Origin: Phycisphaerae bacterium
Lineage (GTDB): Bacteria > Planctomycetota > Phycisphaerae > UBA1845
Assembly: GCA_029260035.1 (NCBI GenBank)
Contig: JAJDEA010000201.1
Location: 1 to 38,010, forward strand
Reading direction: 5' to 3'
Length of the DNA: 38,010 bases
In this document: positions 1 through 8,742 of the stretch, piece by piece
How the letters are laid out: each line of letters begins with the position of its first letter
Numbering within the stretch: position 1 is the first letter of the stretch
Notes under the pieces: model-generated
The model's database searches: none
What the model was told of the DNA's origin: nothing
What the model saw: only the letters and a program-made list of their open reading frames with translations
Position numbers and translations under genes: made by a program

Positions 1-65
1 CGGTCGAACAAACAGCGGTTTGGGTATAGCACCGGCTCTGCAGATTCAGCAAGTGGAATATGCGG

Positions 66-314
66 TCATCCTGATTCCGCGAGGATTTTTCTCAGCCTGC
101 GCTCCTCGACGCGATGGCGGAAGATTTCTTTTCCGTTGAGATGAACCACGGGTATGTCGTTGCGATAGACGGTGAGCCATTCGGCATTTTCCGGTTCCGA
201 TATGTTCACGCTCTCGATGGCAAAAGGAATCTGCGCGCTGACTTTTTTGATTACAAACATAGCTGCGTCACATAGTCGGCAGTCTGGTTTGGTAAAAAAA
301 GTAACTCTGTTCAT
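66..314 (-). CDS. Glutaredoxin-like thiol-disulfide protein
   Basis: An 82-residue single-domain thioredoxin-fold protein. The N-terminus has a beta strand followed by the redox motif C-R-L-C (residues 12-15) after TKPD, as in short glutaredoxin-like proteins. The fold-defining cis-proline is seen in NDIPVV (about residues 53-58), followed by the typical NGKEIFRHR strand-turn-strand and a C-terminal helix. Proteins of this size are cytoplasmic and probably exchange thiols with small dithiols or partner proteins, but no substrate can be inferred. It lies 145 bases downstream of the minus-strand RRM gene, with a strong terminator between them, so it is probably transcribed separately. No strong ribosome binding site precedes the ATG. 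The family is well supported; the physiological role is not. Confidence 0.8.
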   Translation of the reverse strand: MNRVTFFTKPDCRLCDAAMFVIKKVSAQIPFAIESVNISEPENAEWLTVYRNDIPVVHLNGKEIFRHRVEERRLRKILAESG

Positions 315-401
315 CGATCGGTTCAGTGCCGCAGTTTGAAATGCAGCGTCCTGCTAGCTCGTCATTGTGTGTCGTTCATACGGCATGTTGTCCGTGCGCA
401 C

Positions 402-435
402 AAAAAAAGGCCGCCTCTCGAAAGGGGCGGCCTTT
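402..435 (-). terminator. Rho-independent terminator of the RRM gene
   Basis: Read on the minus strand, a 10-bp GC-rich stem (AAAGGCCGCC paired with GGCGGCCTTT) closes on a loop around CCTTTCGAGA and runs into a run of seven T. It lies 25 bases past the stop codon of the RRM protein gene and has the textbook form of an intrinsic terminator. Confidence 0.9.
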
Positions 436-459
436 GGTGTTCTTGAGTGTTGTCAGCGT

Positions 460-804
460 TTAGTAACGATCGCGACCGCCACCGCCACCGCCGCCGCCGT
501 AGCCGCCTCGGCCACCGCCACCACCACCGCCGTAACCACCGCCACCACTGCGTGGCTGGCGAGGCTTTGCTTCGTTGACGGTCAGGCTGCGACCGCCGTT
601 TTGCTGGCCGTTGAGTGCTTCAATTGCCGCGCTCGCCTCGCCTTCAGATTCCATTTCGACAAACCCGAACCCCTTGCTGCGACCGGTCGATCGGTCACTG
701 ATGACTTCCGCGCTCAGGACCGTTCCGTGTGACGCGAGGAGCGTCTCAAGGTCCGAACTCGTGACATCATAACTGAGGTTTCCAACATATAACTTTTTGC
801 CCAT
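460..804 (-). CDS. Glycine-rich RRM RNA-binding protein
   Basis: A 114-residue protein with one RNA-recognition motif (about residues 3-80) and a Gly/Arg/Tyr-rich tail (about 82-114). Both RNA-contact signatures are clear: RNP2 is KLYVGNL near residue 4 and RNP1 is KGFGFVEM near residue 44. The architecture is that of the cyanobacterial and planctomycete Rbp proteins, which bind single-stranded RNA and often respond to cold; that response is family knowledge, not seen here. The ATG has an AGGAGC ribosome binding site just upstream. Its own terminator follows, so it is monocistronic. The tail is encoded by repeated glycine codons, which gives a low-complexity DNA stretch at about 470-560. An apparent reading frame on the opposite strand over this stretch is an artefact of those repeats. 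Confidence 0.92.
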   Translation of the reverse strand: MGKKLYVGNLSYDVTSSDLETLLASHGTVLSAEVISDRSTGRSKGFGFVEMESEGEASAAIEALNGQQNGGRSLTVNEAKPRQPRSGGGGYGGGGGGGRGGYGGGGGGGGRDRY

Positions 805-1173
805 CTCTTGCTCCTATCGATGGCATTCTGCGACTCTCGGTTTTACTTTCAGAGTCGTATTGAAAGCGGTCAACGTTTTGACCTTGCGGGTCTAAAGACG
901 ATTCGGCCGTGTCAATTTGAACATGGAATCCAAAGCTCTGCGACGTGTCTCGTTCACAAACCTACCGTTGGGGAGTGTACATCCCGCGTGTTCCGAGTCA
1001 AGCCCCGCGATGGAGGCAAGCAATGCGGATTTGCCGTGCAAGTCTGGTGCAATGTGCTGAATCGGGGCACGATTGTCCTGAGAATCTGGAATCGGGGAAA
1101 CTGAAACGGTATCATGAGCGGGCGAATGTTGCATGCTTCGAAATAGTTTTCTCAGCACCATGACCTGGCGACA
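805..1173. other. Intergenic region, no credible gene
   Basis: This 369-base stretch separates the minus-strand RRM gene from the plus-strand unknown gene at 1174. Short open frames exist on both strands but have no ribosome binding site, no recognisable motif and implausible composition. It should hold the promoter and leader of the RRM gene. The only ordered element seen is the palindrome at 868-883. Confidence 0.6.
868..883. repeat. Palindrome upstream of the RRM gene
   Basis: GGTCAACGTTTTGACC is a perfect 6-4-6 inverted repeat 64 bases upstream of the RRM gene. One arm reads TTGACC on the minus strand and could be a -35 element, although the hexamer 17 bases on (GAAAGT) is a poor -10. 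It may be an operator overlapping the promoter. A 16-base palindrome can also arise by chance. Confidence 0.3.
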
Positions 1174-1632
1174 ATGATTCTACCCCGTGGGATAACCGGT
1201 TTCCGAGACGTGAAAGATGGCCCGCTGCCATGCGTTGATTTCAAGGAATTCAAACGCGTGTGCCATTTCGTAGCCAGGGTTTCGGAGATTGAGTTGATTC
1301 ACTCTGAGGCCAATTCCGTAGACCACAATTACTATTGTATTTTGTTTGCTGCTCAAGAAACGGAAATTATGGTCTTGTGCAATCTGCATTTCCCGTTCGT
1401 TGCTTTTGCCAAATCACTCGACAACGGGGAAACCACACACTCTTTTTTGGACAATCAGAGATTGGCGGACGAATTCGAGACTGATGGCACATTTGCGGTC
1501 TTGACTGCAGAGGTCTTGAACAGTTCATTTGACGGCCACTCGTTAACAACTCTTTCTGCCGCGGAGCGCGAACAAGCGAAGTACTGGAATCCCCATAGAC
1601 TAGGTGATTTGATATTCAATAATTGGGACTGA
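1174..1632 (+). CDS. Hypothetical protein, AT-richer than neighbours
   Basis: A 152-residue soluble protein with no signal peptide or membrane segment. It is not assigned to a family. It opens with LPRGITGF and closes with YWNPHRLGDLIFNNWD; this framing of a short start motif and a Trp-Asp C-terminus resembles small conserved proteins of unknown function that I recall only loosely. The centre alternates hydrophobic strands with charged turns, suggesting one compact alpha/beta domain. The ATG at 1174 has no clear ribosome binding site. The gene is visibly richer in A and T than its neighbours, which hints at acquisition by transfer. It stands alone, 117 bases before the NusG-family gene. Coding potential is moderately supported by length and codon texture. 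Confidence 0.55.
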   Translation: MILPRGITGFRDVKDGPLPCVDFKEFKRVCHFVARVSEIELIHSEANSVDHNYYCILFAAQETEIMVLCNLHFPFVAFAKSLDNGETTHSFLDNQRLADEFETDGTFAVLTAEVLNSSFDGHSLTTLSAAEREQAKYWNPHRLGDLIFNNWD

Positions 1633-1749
1633 GATGACGCGATTGAATCTTGGTATTGGAGAGATGGGTAGGATTTAGTGCAGCCGATCACGGCTGTTTC
1701 GCCGATGAAGTTTTGGGCGAATGAGGAACCTTGGTAACGCGAGACAACT

Positions 1750-2337
1750 GTGTCGAAAGATGGCGATTCAGACATTCTGCAAGTAGTGGATGCGGCGAGT
1801 GAAGATTCCACTGAGTCGGGGGCACACGCGCCAGCGCGCATCGAATCGTTTGCGGGCCGATGGTGGGTGTTGCATACGAAATCCAGAAACGAAAAGGCCG
1901 TTTCTGTTGAGCTTGCCCATAGCAAGATCGATCATTTTTTACCCCTTGTGACTCGTAAGAGAGTATATGGAAGCCGAGTGCGTCGCGTTGAGCTTCCGCT
2001 TTTTCCGGGTTATGTATTTTTGTGTGGCGGAGATGCGGATCGCGTCGCCGCTCTTCGTACGCGTCGCATAGCCAACGTGCTGGAGGTTTCGGACCAGGAG
2101 CGTTTCAAGACGGACTTGGTGCAGATTCAGCGTGTCGTGGAAAGCAGCGAACAAATTGGCCTATACCCAAAGCTCAAGGAAGGCGCTCGGTGTCGCGTGA
2201 TCGGGGGCGGCCTGATAGGCATAGAGGGCATCGTTCTCAAACGTCGAGGGCCTTGGCGCGTTTATGTTGGCGTTCAATTCCTGGGGCAGTCGGCAGAGCT
2301 GGAAATTGACTCGGACTTGCTCGAAGTTCTTGATTGA
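1750..2337 (+). CDS. NusG-family antitermination protein (RfaH/UpxY-like)
   Basis: A 195-residue protein of the NusG superfamily. After about 38 acidic, probably disordered residues, the NGN domain starts at RWWVLHTKSRNEKAV (about residues 37-51) and contains the LPLFPGYVFL signature (about 78-87) that marks the RNA polymerase-binding face. A KOW-type segment follows near residues 145-180 (GARCRVIGGGLIGIEG). Housekeeping NusG normally sits in the secE-nusG-rplK cluster, whereas this copy lies directly upstream of a polysaccharide export gene, as specialised paralogues such as RfaH, UpxY and LoaP do. It probably lets RNA polymerase read through a long surface-polysaccharide transcription unit. 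The start is GTG with a poor ribosome binding site. The gap to the next gene is 270 bases. Confidence 0.85.
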   Translation: MSKDGDSDILQVVDAASEDSTESGAHAPARIESFAGRWWVLHTKSRNEKAVSVELAHSKIDHFLPLVTRKRVYGSRVRRVELPLFPGYVFLCGGDADRVAALRTRRIANVLEVSDQERFKTDLVQIQRVVESSEQIGLYPKLKEGARCRVIGGGLIGIEGIVLKRRGPWRVYVGVQFLGQSAELEIDSDLLEVLD

Positions 2338-2607
2338 TGCGGTTCATCTCGATCTCCCGCACCAGGCACATCGGATATCGCTTTTTTCAAGCAACCATCC
2401 CGAGCTGTACGTTTGACTTATCCGTCCGAGATGCCTGAGGTGGCCATTCTGCGGCAGAACCGGTTCCCCAAGAGACACCCCGCAACGACGAGAGACTTCG
2501 GGGCGGGTGGATTTTCTGGACGATTGAACCGGTTTTTGACGAAACCAACCTCTATAGTTTCTGTGTGAAAGGGTAAGGCACTGTCGCCACCTCAAGGGAC
2601 CACAGCC

Positions 2608-3789
2608 ATGATTAGCGATATGTCAACTCGGTCGAATCGGAATGGAATTCTCCATACTGTTCCTTTTTTGAGCCTGATCGGAGTCGGATTCCTCATATTA
2701 GGGGGATGTCCGGCGGATCATCGGGTTTCCATGGCAGATTTCCTGGATGCTCAGCAGCGAAACGCAAGTCCAATGGAAGAGGCGGTGTCGTCTCAAGACA
2801 TTCTGACGTTGGATAAAAACCTCGGTCCGTATCGTGTTGGCCCCGGAGATATCTTGTCTGTCACGCTGACTCGAGCGGATCAATCTGCGCTTTTTCCTGC
2901 AACGCTGGTTCGTGTCGACCGAAATGGCGAAATCGAACTGCCGATCGTTCGTGGAATCAACGTCGATGGACTCTTGCTTGACGAAGTGGATGACAAGATC
3001 CGAGACGCCTTCATACCCGGCGTGTTGACGGACGGTTCCGTATATACAGAGTTGGCAGCGCCGGATGAAACGAACGTACTCGTTTTTGGGGCTGTCTCGA
3101 CGCCGGGGTTGGTGCCGCTTCGTCGTACCGAGCGGAACCTGCTCTTTGCCATTGTTGGGGCAGGAGGCGTTTCGAGTTTAGCGTCCGGGCATGCGACTCT
3201 CCGCAGACTCCGCAGGCCTGGTGCGGAAGAAGCCTACGATCTCCACGATACGAAGAGTTTGAAAGAATCTCTGGCCGCAGATCCGCTTGAAGAGGGCGAT
3301 GTGGTCTTTGTGGAAGCTGCTGACCAAAACAGTGTTTTCATTGGCGGACTTGTGGCTCGAGGCGGCGTGCAAACGTATCCGGATGGCACCAATGTGACGG
3401 TGTTGCAAGCACTCGCAGCAGCTGGCGGACTTCAGACGGATGTTCATCCAAAAGAGGGAACGCTCGTTCGCCGAATGCCCGACGGCAGCGATGTTCATGT
3501 CAAGCTGGACCTCAGACGGATCGCAACAGGGCAGGATCAAAACCTGATGCTTGCCTCCGGCGACATTTTGTGGGTGCCGGAAACCTGGCAAACGCGGACG
3601 CTTGACTTTATCAATCAGAATTTCTTTATGCGGGCTGGTGTGACGGTGAATTACTCGGTAACTGGCACAGAGTTTTTGAATCGAGCTGGTCGAATTGGCG
3701 GTCAGAGCCTGCAGGACCAAGCCGATCCGTTTGGCTTCCTGACGAGAGGGTCTCAGATTCAAGGCCTTTCCGCCCAACCTGCGCCGTAA
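2608..3789 (+). CDS. Polysaccharide export lipoprotein, Wza/SLBB type
   Basis: A 393-residue outer-membrane polysaccharide export protein. The N-terminus has a hydrophobic stretch ending in the lipobox ILGGC, so Cys34 would be lipidated. The Poly_export domain begins at YRVGPGDILSVTL (about residues 75-87). Two SLBB-like repeats follow, near residues 165-240 (VFGAVSTPGLVPL) and 248-325 (FIGGLVARGGVQTYP), and the C-terminal segment is short. In Wza-type exporters this ring-forming protein makes the periplasmic and outer-membrane conduit for capsule or exopolysaccharide. AAGGGA lies 8 bases before the ATG and fixes the start. No co-polymerase, glycosyltransferase or polymerase gene is adjacent, so the polysaccharide system it serves must be encoded elsewhere. 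It converges on the protease gene that follows. Confidence 0.9.
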   Translation: MISDMSTRSNRNGILHTVPFLSLIGVGFLILGGCPADHRVSMADFLDAQQRNASPMEEAVSSQDILTLDKNLGPYRVGPGDILSVTLTRADQSALFPATLVRVDRNGEIELPIVRGINVDGLLLDEVDDKIRDAFIPGVLTDGSVYTELAAPDETNVLVFGAVSTPGLVPLRRTERNLLFAIVGAGGVSSLASGHATLRRLRRPGAEEAYDLHDTKSLKESLAADPLEEGDVVFVEAADQNSVFIGGLVARGGVQTYPDGTNVTVLQALAAAGGLQTDVHPKEGTLVRRMPDGSDVHVKLDLRRIATGQDQNLMLASGDILWVPETWQTRTLDFINQNFFMRAGVTVNYSVTGTEFLNRAGRIGGQSLQDQADPFGFLTRGSQIQGLSAQPAP

Positions 3790-3834
3790 GGAACCGCGTG
3801 TACCTTGTTACGAACGTTCGGCACGCGTGCTAGG

Positions 3835-5664
3835 TCAGGAGACGTTTAGCTCCAGCTTAGCCGACGATTGATTCCCCTGCAGATCGGTTATAAGCACAGT
3901 GATTTCGTGCGAACCCGACTCTTCGTCAGCTGTTCGCCATAGATAGCTGACTCCGCTCGATTGGCCGGTAACGCTGTTCACCACGACCGCCTCGCCGTCT
4001 ACGAACCATTCCACCGTCGATAAACCGGCATCTGCAGAAACTGTTGCCGAAATCGTGACATTTCCGGAAACGCGGGTACCTTCGCTTGGCGACCGGAACG
4101 AAACCGATGGTGCTGATCCGCCTGAGCTTGATGCGCTGCTGAATCGAACGTCTACTCGTGCTTCGGATGAAGCATTCCCGGCGAAGTCTGTCGCGACGAC
4201 GCTCAATGTGTGGTCGCCTCCGTCGAAGGTGGTGGTGTCGATTACGAATCGAAATGGCGAACGTGTGTCCGTTGCGATTGGGATGCTATCGACGGACAAA
4301 ACAACATCAGCAACTGCGCTGTCATCCGTAGCAGTTACGGCGATTGTTGTCTTGCCTTTTAGAGACGCACCATTTCGCGGCTTTGTGATCCTTACCGTGG
4401 GCGAGGTTCGATCCGGATCATCGGCTGACTCAACAGCCAGCAGGACGGTTTCAAATGCGTCGACAAGGCCGAATCCGTATGTGTCATCTTTTCCGCGATC
4501 ACCCAAGTCGACAGCCGTGGCGGTGAGCGCATTGACAATTGATGCCGGTCGTAAGTCGGGATTGATTGACCACGCAAGTGCCGCTACGCCTGCAACGGTG
4601 GGTGCGGCAAATGACGTACCGTTAACCGAACCGTATTCACCACCCATTTCTGTAGTTCGGATGCCGGTTCCCGGCGAGACAAGATCGACAAAGGCACCTC
4701 GATCCGAGAAGGTAGCGATTCGATCGCCGTTCCCTAACGCTCCGACGAAAAGTGCTTCGGGATATCCAGATGCTTTCCTGCTCCTGCCGCCATTACCTGC
4801 GCTAATGACGACAAGAGATCCACGATTAAATGCCTGCTCGGCTGCTGCTCTCACGACACTGTTTGACCACAGCGGTGCGAAGCTGACGTTAATGACTTTG
4901 GCGTCGTTGGCTACAGCCCAGAGGATGCCCGCAGCCAGGCTTCGGCTTGTTGATCGACCGCGTGTATTGGTGGCTCGAATGGCCAGGATCGGGTTGTCCC
5001 AAGCTACTCCGGCGATTCCTATTGCGTTATCCGATTGGGCAGCCGCAACGCCAGCAGCTTGGGTGCCATGGCCTGCTACGTCCTCGAAGTCATCGTTATT
5101 GTCAAAAATGTTCCAGCCATCAATGATTTTGTCTTCGAGGTCGGCGTGTGTCGTATCTATTCCTGAATCGACGATTGCAATGATGATGTCTTCGCTTCCA
5201 ACGGTTTCATCCCATGCGGACGGTGCGTCAATTGTTTCGAGGTACTGTTGGTTGGTGAAGAACAGATCATCGGGAATGGCTTCCGCTTCCATTTCGTAGT
5301 TGCGATGGATTTCCTCAATCAGACCGCTGGCTGACAGGGCGGTGACGACCTGATCGACATCCCCGCCTTGCACGGACAGCTGGAGCAGGCCGATATCCGA
5401 AGTGTCGCTCAGTACCAGGAGATTGAGATCGGCGAGAAGACTGGTTAGTGCCTGCGCGTCTGCACCGGGAAACGGCTGGACAAGTAACTCGTCGGCAGCA
5501 AATGGCTGGGTGGCAAGCGTCGGATCGGCATCGTCCACGAACACGAGTGTCTCAGGTATATCGCTCACCGAGGCGGCTGACGTGGTATCGGTGACACTGC
5601 AGCCTGCACATGTGAATACAAGAGCGGATGGGGCGAGCAACGCTAAAAGTAAGAAACGCCTCAC
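3835..5664 (-). CDS. Subtilisin-family (S8) serine protease lipoprotein with Ig-like domains
   Basis: A secreted or anchored S8 peptidase of about 609 residues. The catalytic triad is complete: Asp in AIVDSGIDTTHADL (about residue 166), His in GHGTQAAG (about 199) and Ser in NGTSFAAPTVAG (about 351). The oxyanion Asn is in SAGNGG (about 291). A prodomain of about 110 residues precedes it. Two Ig-like domains (about 420-510 and 520-605) follow and may bind surfaces or substrates. The N-terminus is hydrophobic and ends in CAGC, a probable lipobox. I chose GTG at 5664 because GGAG lies 6 bases upstream; an ATG at 5676 would add four residues and has no ribosome binding site. The gene converges on the polysaccharide export gene with only 45 bases between their stops. 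Confidence 0.92.
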   Translation of the reverse strand: MRRFLLLALLAPSALVFTCAGCSVTDTTSAASVSDIPETLVFVDDADPTLATQPFAADELLVQPFPGADAQALTSLLADLNLLVLSDTSDIGLLQLSVQGGDVDQVVTALSASGLIEEIHRNYEMEAEAIPDDLFFTNQQYLETIDAPSAWDETVGSEDIIIAIVDSGIDTTHADLEDKIIDGWNIFDNNDDFEDVAGHGTQAAGVAAAQSDNAIGIAGVAWDNPILAIRATNTRGRSTSRSLAAGILWAVANDAKVINVSFAPLWSNSVVRAAAEQAFNRGSLVVISAGNGGRSRKASGYPEALFVGALGNGDRIATFSDRGAFVDLVSPGTGIRTTEMGGEYGSVNGTSFAAPTVAGVAALAWSINPDLRPASIVNALTATAVDLGDRGKDDTYGFGLVDAFETVLLAVESADDPDRTSPTVRITKPRNGASLKGKTTIAVTATDDSAVADVVLSVDSIPIATDTRSPFRFVIDTTTFDGGDHTLSVVATDFAGNASSEARVDVRFSSASSSGGSAPSVSFRSPSEGTRVSGNVTISATVSADAGLSTVEWFVDGEAVVVNSVTGQSSGVSYLWRTADEESGSHEITVLITDLQGNQSSAKLELNVS

Positions 5665-6227
5665 TGTAGGCTCCATTTTAATGAAAATTCGGGATGTTTC
5701 GTCCTTGCGAGGGCGATTTCACGAACTGTCGAACACCTTAATAAGATGCAATACAAACTGGTTTCGTGTCGCCGTTTGGGTTGGAATCTGTAAAGGCGGA
5801 CGAAGGAAGCAGGCAATTAAACAACGCCGAACCGGTAATTATGAGATGCTTGGAATCAGGCGTGGCACGACGGATTGCGTAGGTCCTAATAACACGAACT
5901 CGTTACAATGCACTTATTGAGGGCTGTGTACCAGTGTCATGGCCTCAGCGCTAGCATTTTCCCATGTTTTTGGGCATATTACCGGCCATGGGTTGATGGG
6001 GGCGACTGGGTTGACAAGTAAGAATCGGCAATACGCGAGTTGTAGGGTGATTTCTTGGAGACAATTATCGCTCTTAGTTGCAAGCATTAGATCGTTGCAA
6101 GAAAATTGGAGGTTGCAATAATTGCGCGAAACAGATACCATCTGAAACTCGGGTCAGTAAGTATCACTTGATTCTGATATAGATCGCTACTGCAAAAAAG
6201 ATGTCGTAGGCGTATTGGAGATTCTCG
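5665..6227. other. Intergenic region between divergent genes
   Basis: About 560 bases between the divergent protease and PEP-CTERM-like genes. No credible reading frame is present. Short repeats of GTTGCAA occur near 6078-6118. A sequence at 5863-5879 resembles a sigma-54 promoter but has the wrong spacing. Promoters for both flanking genes must lie here, but I could not place either with confidence. Confidence 0.5.
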
Positions 6228-6938
6228 ATGAAGCGTTTCGTAAGTGTTTGGGCGGTTAGCGCAATTGTTGCGCTGTTTTCAGGGGTGGCCCAAGCGGGGA
6301 TACCGGATGGGTTGTATTCCCTGCGCAATAATCCGAATGGTGTTCAAAACCCGCCGCCTTATGGTCTAAGACTTGACGGTCTCGATGGGAACTCGAGCAA
6401 CGTTTACACGTTTGACTTTGACTATGTAGATTCCAGTAGTCGCCAATCGCAAATGTATTTGTCGCTCGACCGAACTGCTGGCACCATTCATATATGGGGC
6501 AGCGTGTTTGGCGGATTGAATGATGTTGGCAACAATGGTGTTTATGACACCACAGGTTCCGGCTCCGTTGGTTGGTGGGATATTGATTTTTCCTATACGA
6601 CAAACGTGGCGACTACCGCCCAAGGGAATGCAACGGTGACGGCCATGGACCCGCTCAATCAGGGTACGATTACACCTGAGTTTTCGAGCGGGGTTTTCAG
6701 TGGAGCGTCGATTGGCTTTGCCGATTTTGCGATGGGTGGTTCCAGTTTTGATTTCGGCATCATGCCCGGATCGTCGAGTATCACCGGACTTGGGTGGTTG
6801 GTCACCGATATAATTCCAAATCACCTTGCCGGGTCGGATTGGTTGTTTGTGGCTGTCGTGGTTCCGGTGCCCGGAGCTGCCTTGCTCGGAGTGGTCGGTC
6901 TCGGCCTGTTCGGTGTGGTTCGCCGGCGTCTCTCATAG
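6228..6938 (+). CDS. Exported protein with PEP-CTERM-like sorting signal
   Basis: A 236-residue exported protein. Residues 1-23 form a signal peptide ending in AQA. The mature part is rich in Gly, Ser, Asn, Asp and aromatic residues and probably forms a beta-sandwich. The last 25 residues form a tripartite sorting signal: the short motif VPVPGAALLG, a hydrophobic helix and a terminal basic cluster (RRR). This is the layout recognised by exosortase in PEP-CTERM proteins, with PGA in place of the canonical PEP. Such proteins are delivered to the outer surface or an exopolysaccharide matrix; no exosortase gene is in the window. GGAG lies 7 bases before the ATG. A strong terminator follows, so it is monocistronic. 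The protein's own function is unknown. Confidence 0.8.
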   Translation: MKRFVSVWAVSAIVALFSGVAQAGIPDGLYSLRNNPNGVQNPPPYGLRLDGLDGNSSNVYTFDFDYVDSSSRQSQMYLSLDRTAGTIHIWGSVFGGLNDVGNNGVYDTTGSGSVGWWDIDFSYTTNVATTAQGNATVTAMDPLNQGTITPEFSSGVFSGASIGFADFAMGGSSFDFGIMPGSSSITGLGWLVTDIIPNHLAGSDWLFVAVVVPVPGAALLGVVGLGLFGVVRRRLS

Positions 6939-6974
6939 TATCCGTATTTCCTGCATCAATTCTGCTTTTACTAT

Positions 6975-7004
6975 AAGCCCGCTTCCATTTGGAGCGGGCT
7001 TTTT
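6975..7004 (+). terminator. Rho-independent terminator of the PEP-CTERM-like gene
   Basis: The 9-bp perfect stem AAGCCCGCT / AGCGGGCTT with a 9-base loop runs directly into TTT, 36 bases after the stop codon. Confidence 0.88.
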
Positions 7005-7172
7005 GTATGGTGTGCCGTGCATGGGTTAGGCTGGGAAGAATAGGTCTTTGGAAGCCCTGTTGGTATGAAATCTCATTGCGATTCTGTTTGTTGTGCCCTG
7101 TGGTTCCCAGGCCCTGCAATGTGGCAAAGTTATTCAAGAACTTTTTGATATGAGCAAGGAAGAGGAGCCAAG

Positions 7173-8648
7173 ATGGCCAGCGCACCAACGATTACACCTC
7201 CGAAAATAGAAAACAAGAAGTTGTTTATTGCCGGGAAATGGCAGGACAGTGTTTCCGGAAAGACTTTCGAGACAATCAATCCAGCTACGGGCGATTGCAT
7301 CTGCCAGGTTGCAGAGGGCGACTTGGCAGATGTCGATCTCGCGGTAAGTGCGGCTCGCAAAGCGCTTGAATCCAAGCCTTGGGCGCGACTGAGTGGGTCG
7401 GCGCGAGGAAGACTGATATACAAACTAGCGGACTTGATTGAGGCTAATGCGAAGGAACTCGCGGCGCTGGAGTCCATCGACAATGGCAAGCCGATTCGCG
7501 ATTCGCTCCATGTGGACATTCCAGGCACGGCTGCGACATTTCGCTATTTCGCCGGCTGGGCAGATAAAATTCATGGCAAGGTGATTCCGGTCAACGGGCC
7601 GTTTTTTGCCCACACTCGCCATGAGCCGATTGGCGTTGTTGGGCAGATCATCCCGTGGAATTTCCCTGCGATGATGCTCTCGTGGAAATGGGCGCCAGCG
7701 CTTGCTGCTGGTTGTACCATTGTTCTCAAGCCCGCTGAGCAGACGCCATTGAGTGCCTTACGTTTGGCAGAGCTTGCCCAGGAAGCGGGTTTCCCGGATG
7801 GGGTTATCAATGTTGTTCCCGGGTTCGGCCCGACGGCTGGTGCTGCGATCGCAGCTCACATGGATATAGACAAGGTTGCGTTTACCGGCAGTACTGAGAT
7901 AGGCAAGCAGATTATGAAGACCGCTGCCGAAACCAATCTGAAGCGTGTTACGCTTGAGCTGGGTGGCAAAAGCCCGAATATTGTTTTTGCCGATGCGGAT
8001 GTTGAAACCGCGGCTAAGTTTGCGTACCACGCGCTCTTTTTCAATATGGGCCAATGTTGTACCGCAGGGTCTCGACTTTTGGTTGAGGATAGTGTGTACG
8101 ATCAGGTCTTGGAGACAATTTCCTCGCTCGCTGGCAAGCAGGTGATCGGCGATCCGTTTGACGAGAAAACCACGCAAGGGCCGCAGGTTTCGCAGCAGCA
8201 ATGCGATACGATTATGGGGTACATCGACGCGGGCAAAAGCGAGGGCGCAGATTGTGTCACCGGTGGGAATAGAGTGGATCGCGCCGGTTATTTTGTTGAG
8301 CCGACAATTTTTGCCGGTGTTAAGGACGACATGAAAATCGCTAAGGAGGAGATATTTGGGCCGGTCTTGAGCGTGATCCGGTTCAAGGATGTCGCCGAAG
8401 CGATCGAACGAGCCAACAACACGATGTATGGCTTGGCTGCGGCGGTTTGGACCCGCGATATCAATAAGGCCAACAAGGTCTCAGCAGCACTGAAGGCGGG
8501 TACCGTTTGGGTCAACTGCTACAACGTCTTTGATGCAGCCGCCCCGTTCGGTGGGTTTAAGATGAGCGGTGTTGGGCGAGAGATGGGAGAATACGCGTTG
8601 GCCAATTATACTGAGGTCAAGTCGGTGATTACAGCGCTTGGCCGGTAG
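7173..8648 (+). CDS. NAD(P)-dependent aldehyde dehydrogenase
   Basis: A 491-residue aldehyde dehydrogenase of the ALDH superfamily, close to the usual length for the ALDH1/2-like and betaine-aldehyde groups. The oxyanion Asn is in PWNFP (Asn163), the general base Glu in ELGGKSP (Glu262), and the nucleophilic Cys is probably Cys296 in GQCCTAGSR. The coenzyme-binding segment includes KPAEQTP and FTGSTEIG, and the C-terminal EEIFGPVL motif is intact. It oxidises an aldehyde to the carboxylic acid in the cytoplasm. The substrate cannot be read from the sequence: broad-range acetaldehyde or retinal-type enzymes are as likely as betaine aldehyde enzymes. GAGGAG lies 5 bases before the ATG. It appears to be a single-gene unit. 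Confidence 0.93.
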   Translation: MASAPTITPPKIENKKLFIAGKWQDSVSGKTFETINPATGDCICQVAEGDLADVDLAVSAARKALESKPWARLSGSARGRLIYKLADLIEANAKELAALESIDNGKPIRDSLHVDIPGTAATFRYFAGWADKIHGKVIPVNGPFFAHTRHEPIGVVGQIIPWNFPAMMLSWKWAPALAAGCTIVLKPAEQTPLSALRLAELAQEAGFPDGVINVVPGFGPTAGAAIAAHMDIDKVAFTGSTEIGKQIMKTAAETNLKRVTLELGGKSPNIVFADADVETAAKFAYHALFFNMGQCCTAGSRLLVEDSVYDQVLETISSLAGKQVIGDPFDEKTTQGPQVSQQQCDTIMGYIDAGKSEGADCVTGGNRVDRAGYFVEPTIFAGVKDDMKIAKEEIFGPVLSVIRFKDVAEAIERANNTMYGLAAAVWTRDINKANKVSAALKAGTVWVNCYNVFDAAAPFGGFKMSGVGREMGEYALANYTEVKSVITALGR

Positions 8649-8742
8649 AGATGTTGCGAGAGTCTAACCTTTAGTCGTTGGAAGTGTCTTTGTTGGGTCG
8701 CCGCCAGACAATATTTGAATCGAATGCGCGAGGAAATCGCTT

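Noticed and set aside
470..560. GC-rich repeat tract
   Set aside because: It encodes the glycine-rich tail of the RRM protein.
1681..1696. Hairpin CAGCCG-ATCA-CGGCTG as a terminator of the gene at 1174
   Set aside because: The stem is only 6 bp and is followed by TTTC, not a T-run.
4055..5299. A 414-residue plus-strand frame opposite the protease
   Set aside because: The minus strand has a complete subtilisin triad and a signal sequence. The plus frame is a codon-bias shadow.
5863..5879. Sigma-54-like promoter TGGCACGACGGATTGCG upstream of the PEP-CTERM-like gene
   Set aside because: GG and GC are 11 bases apart, where sigma-54 requires 10. It also lies about 350 bases from the gene.
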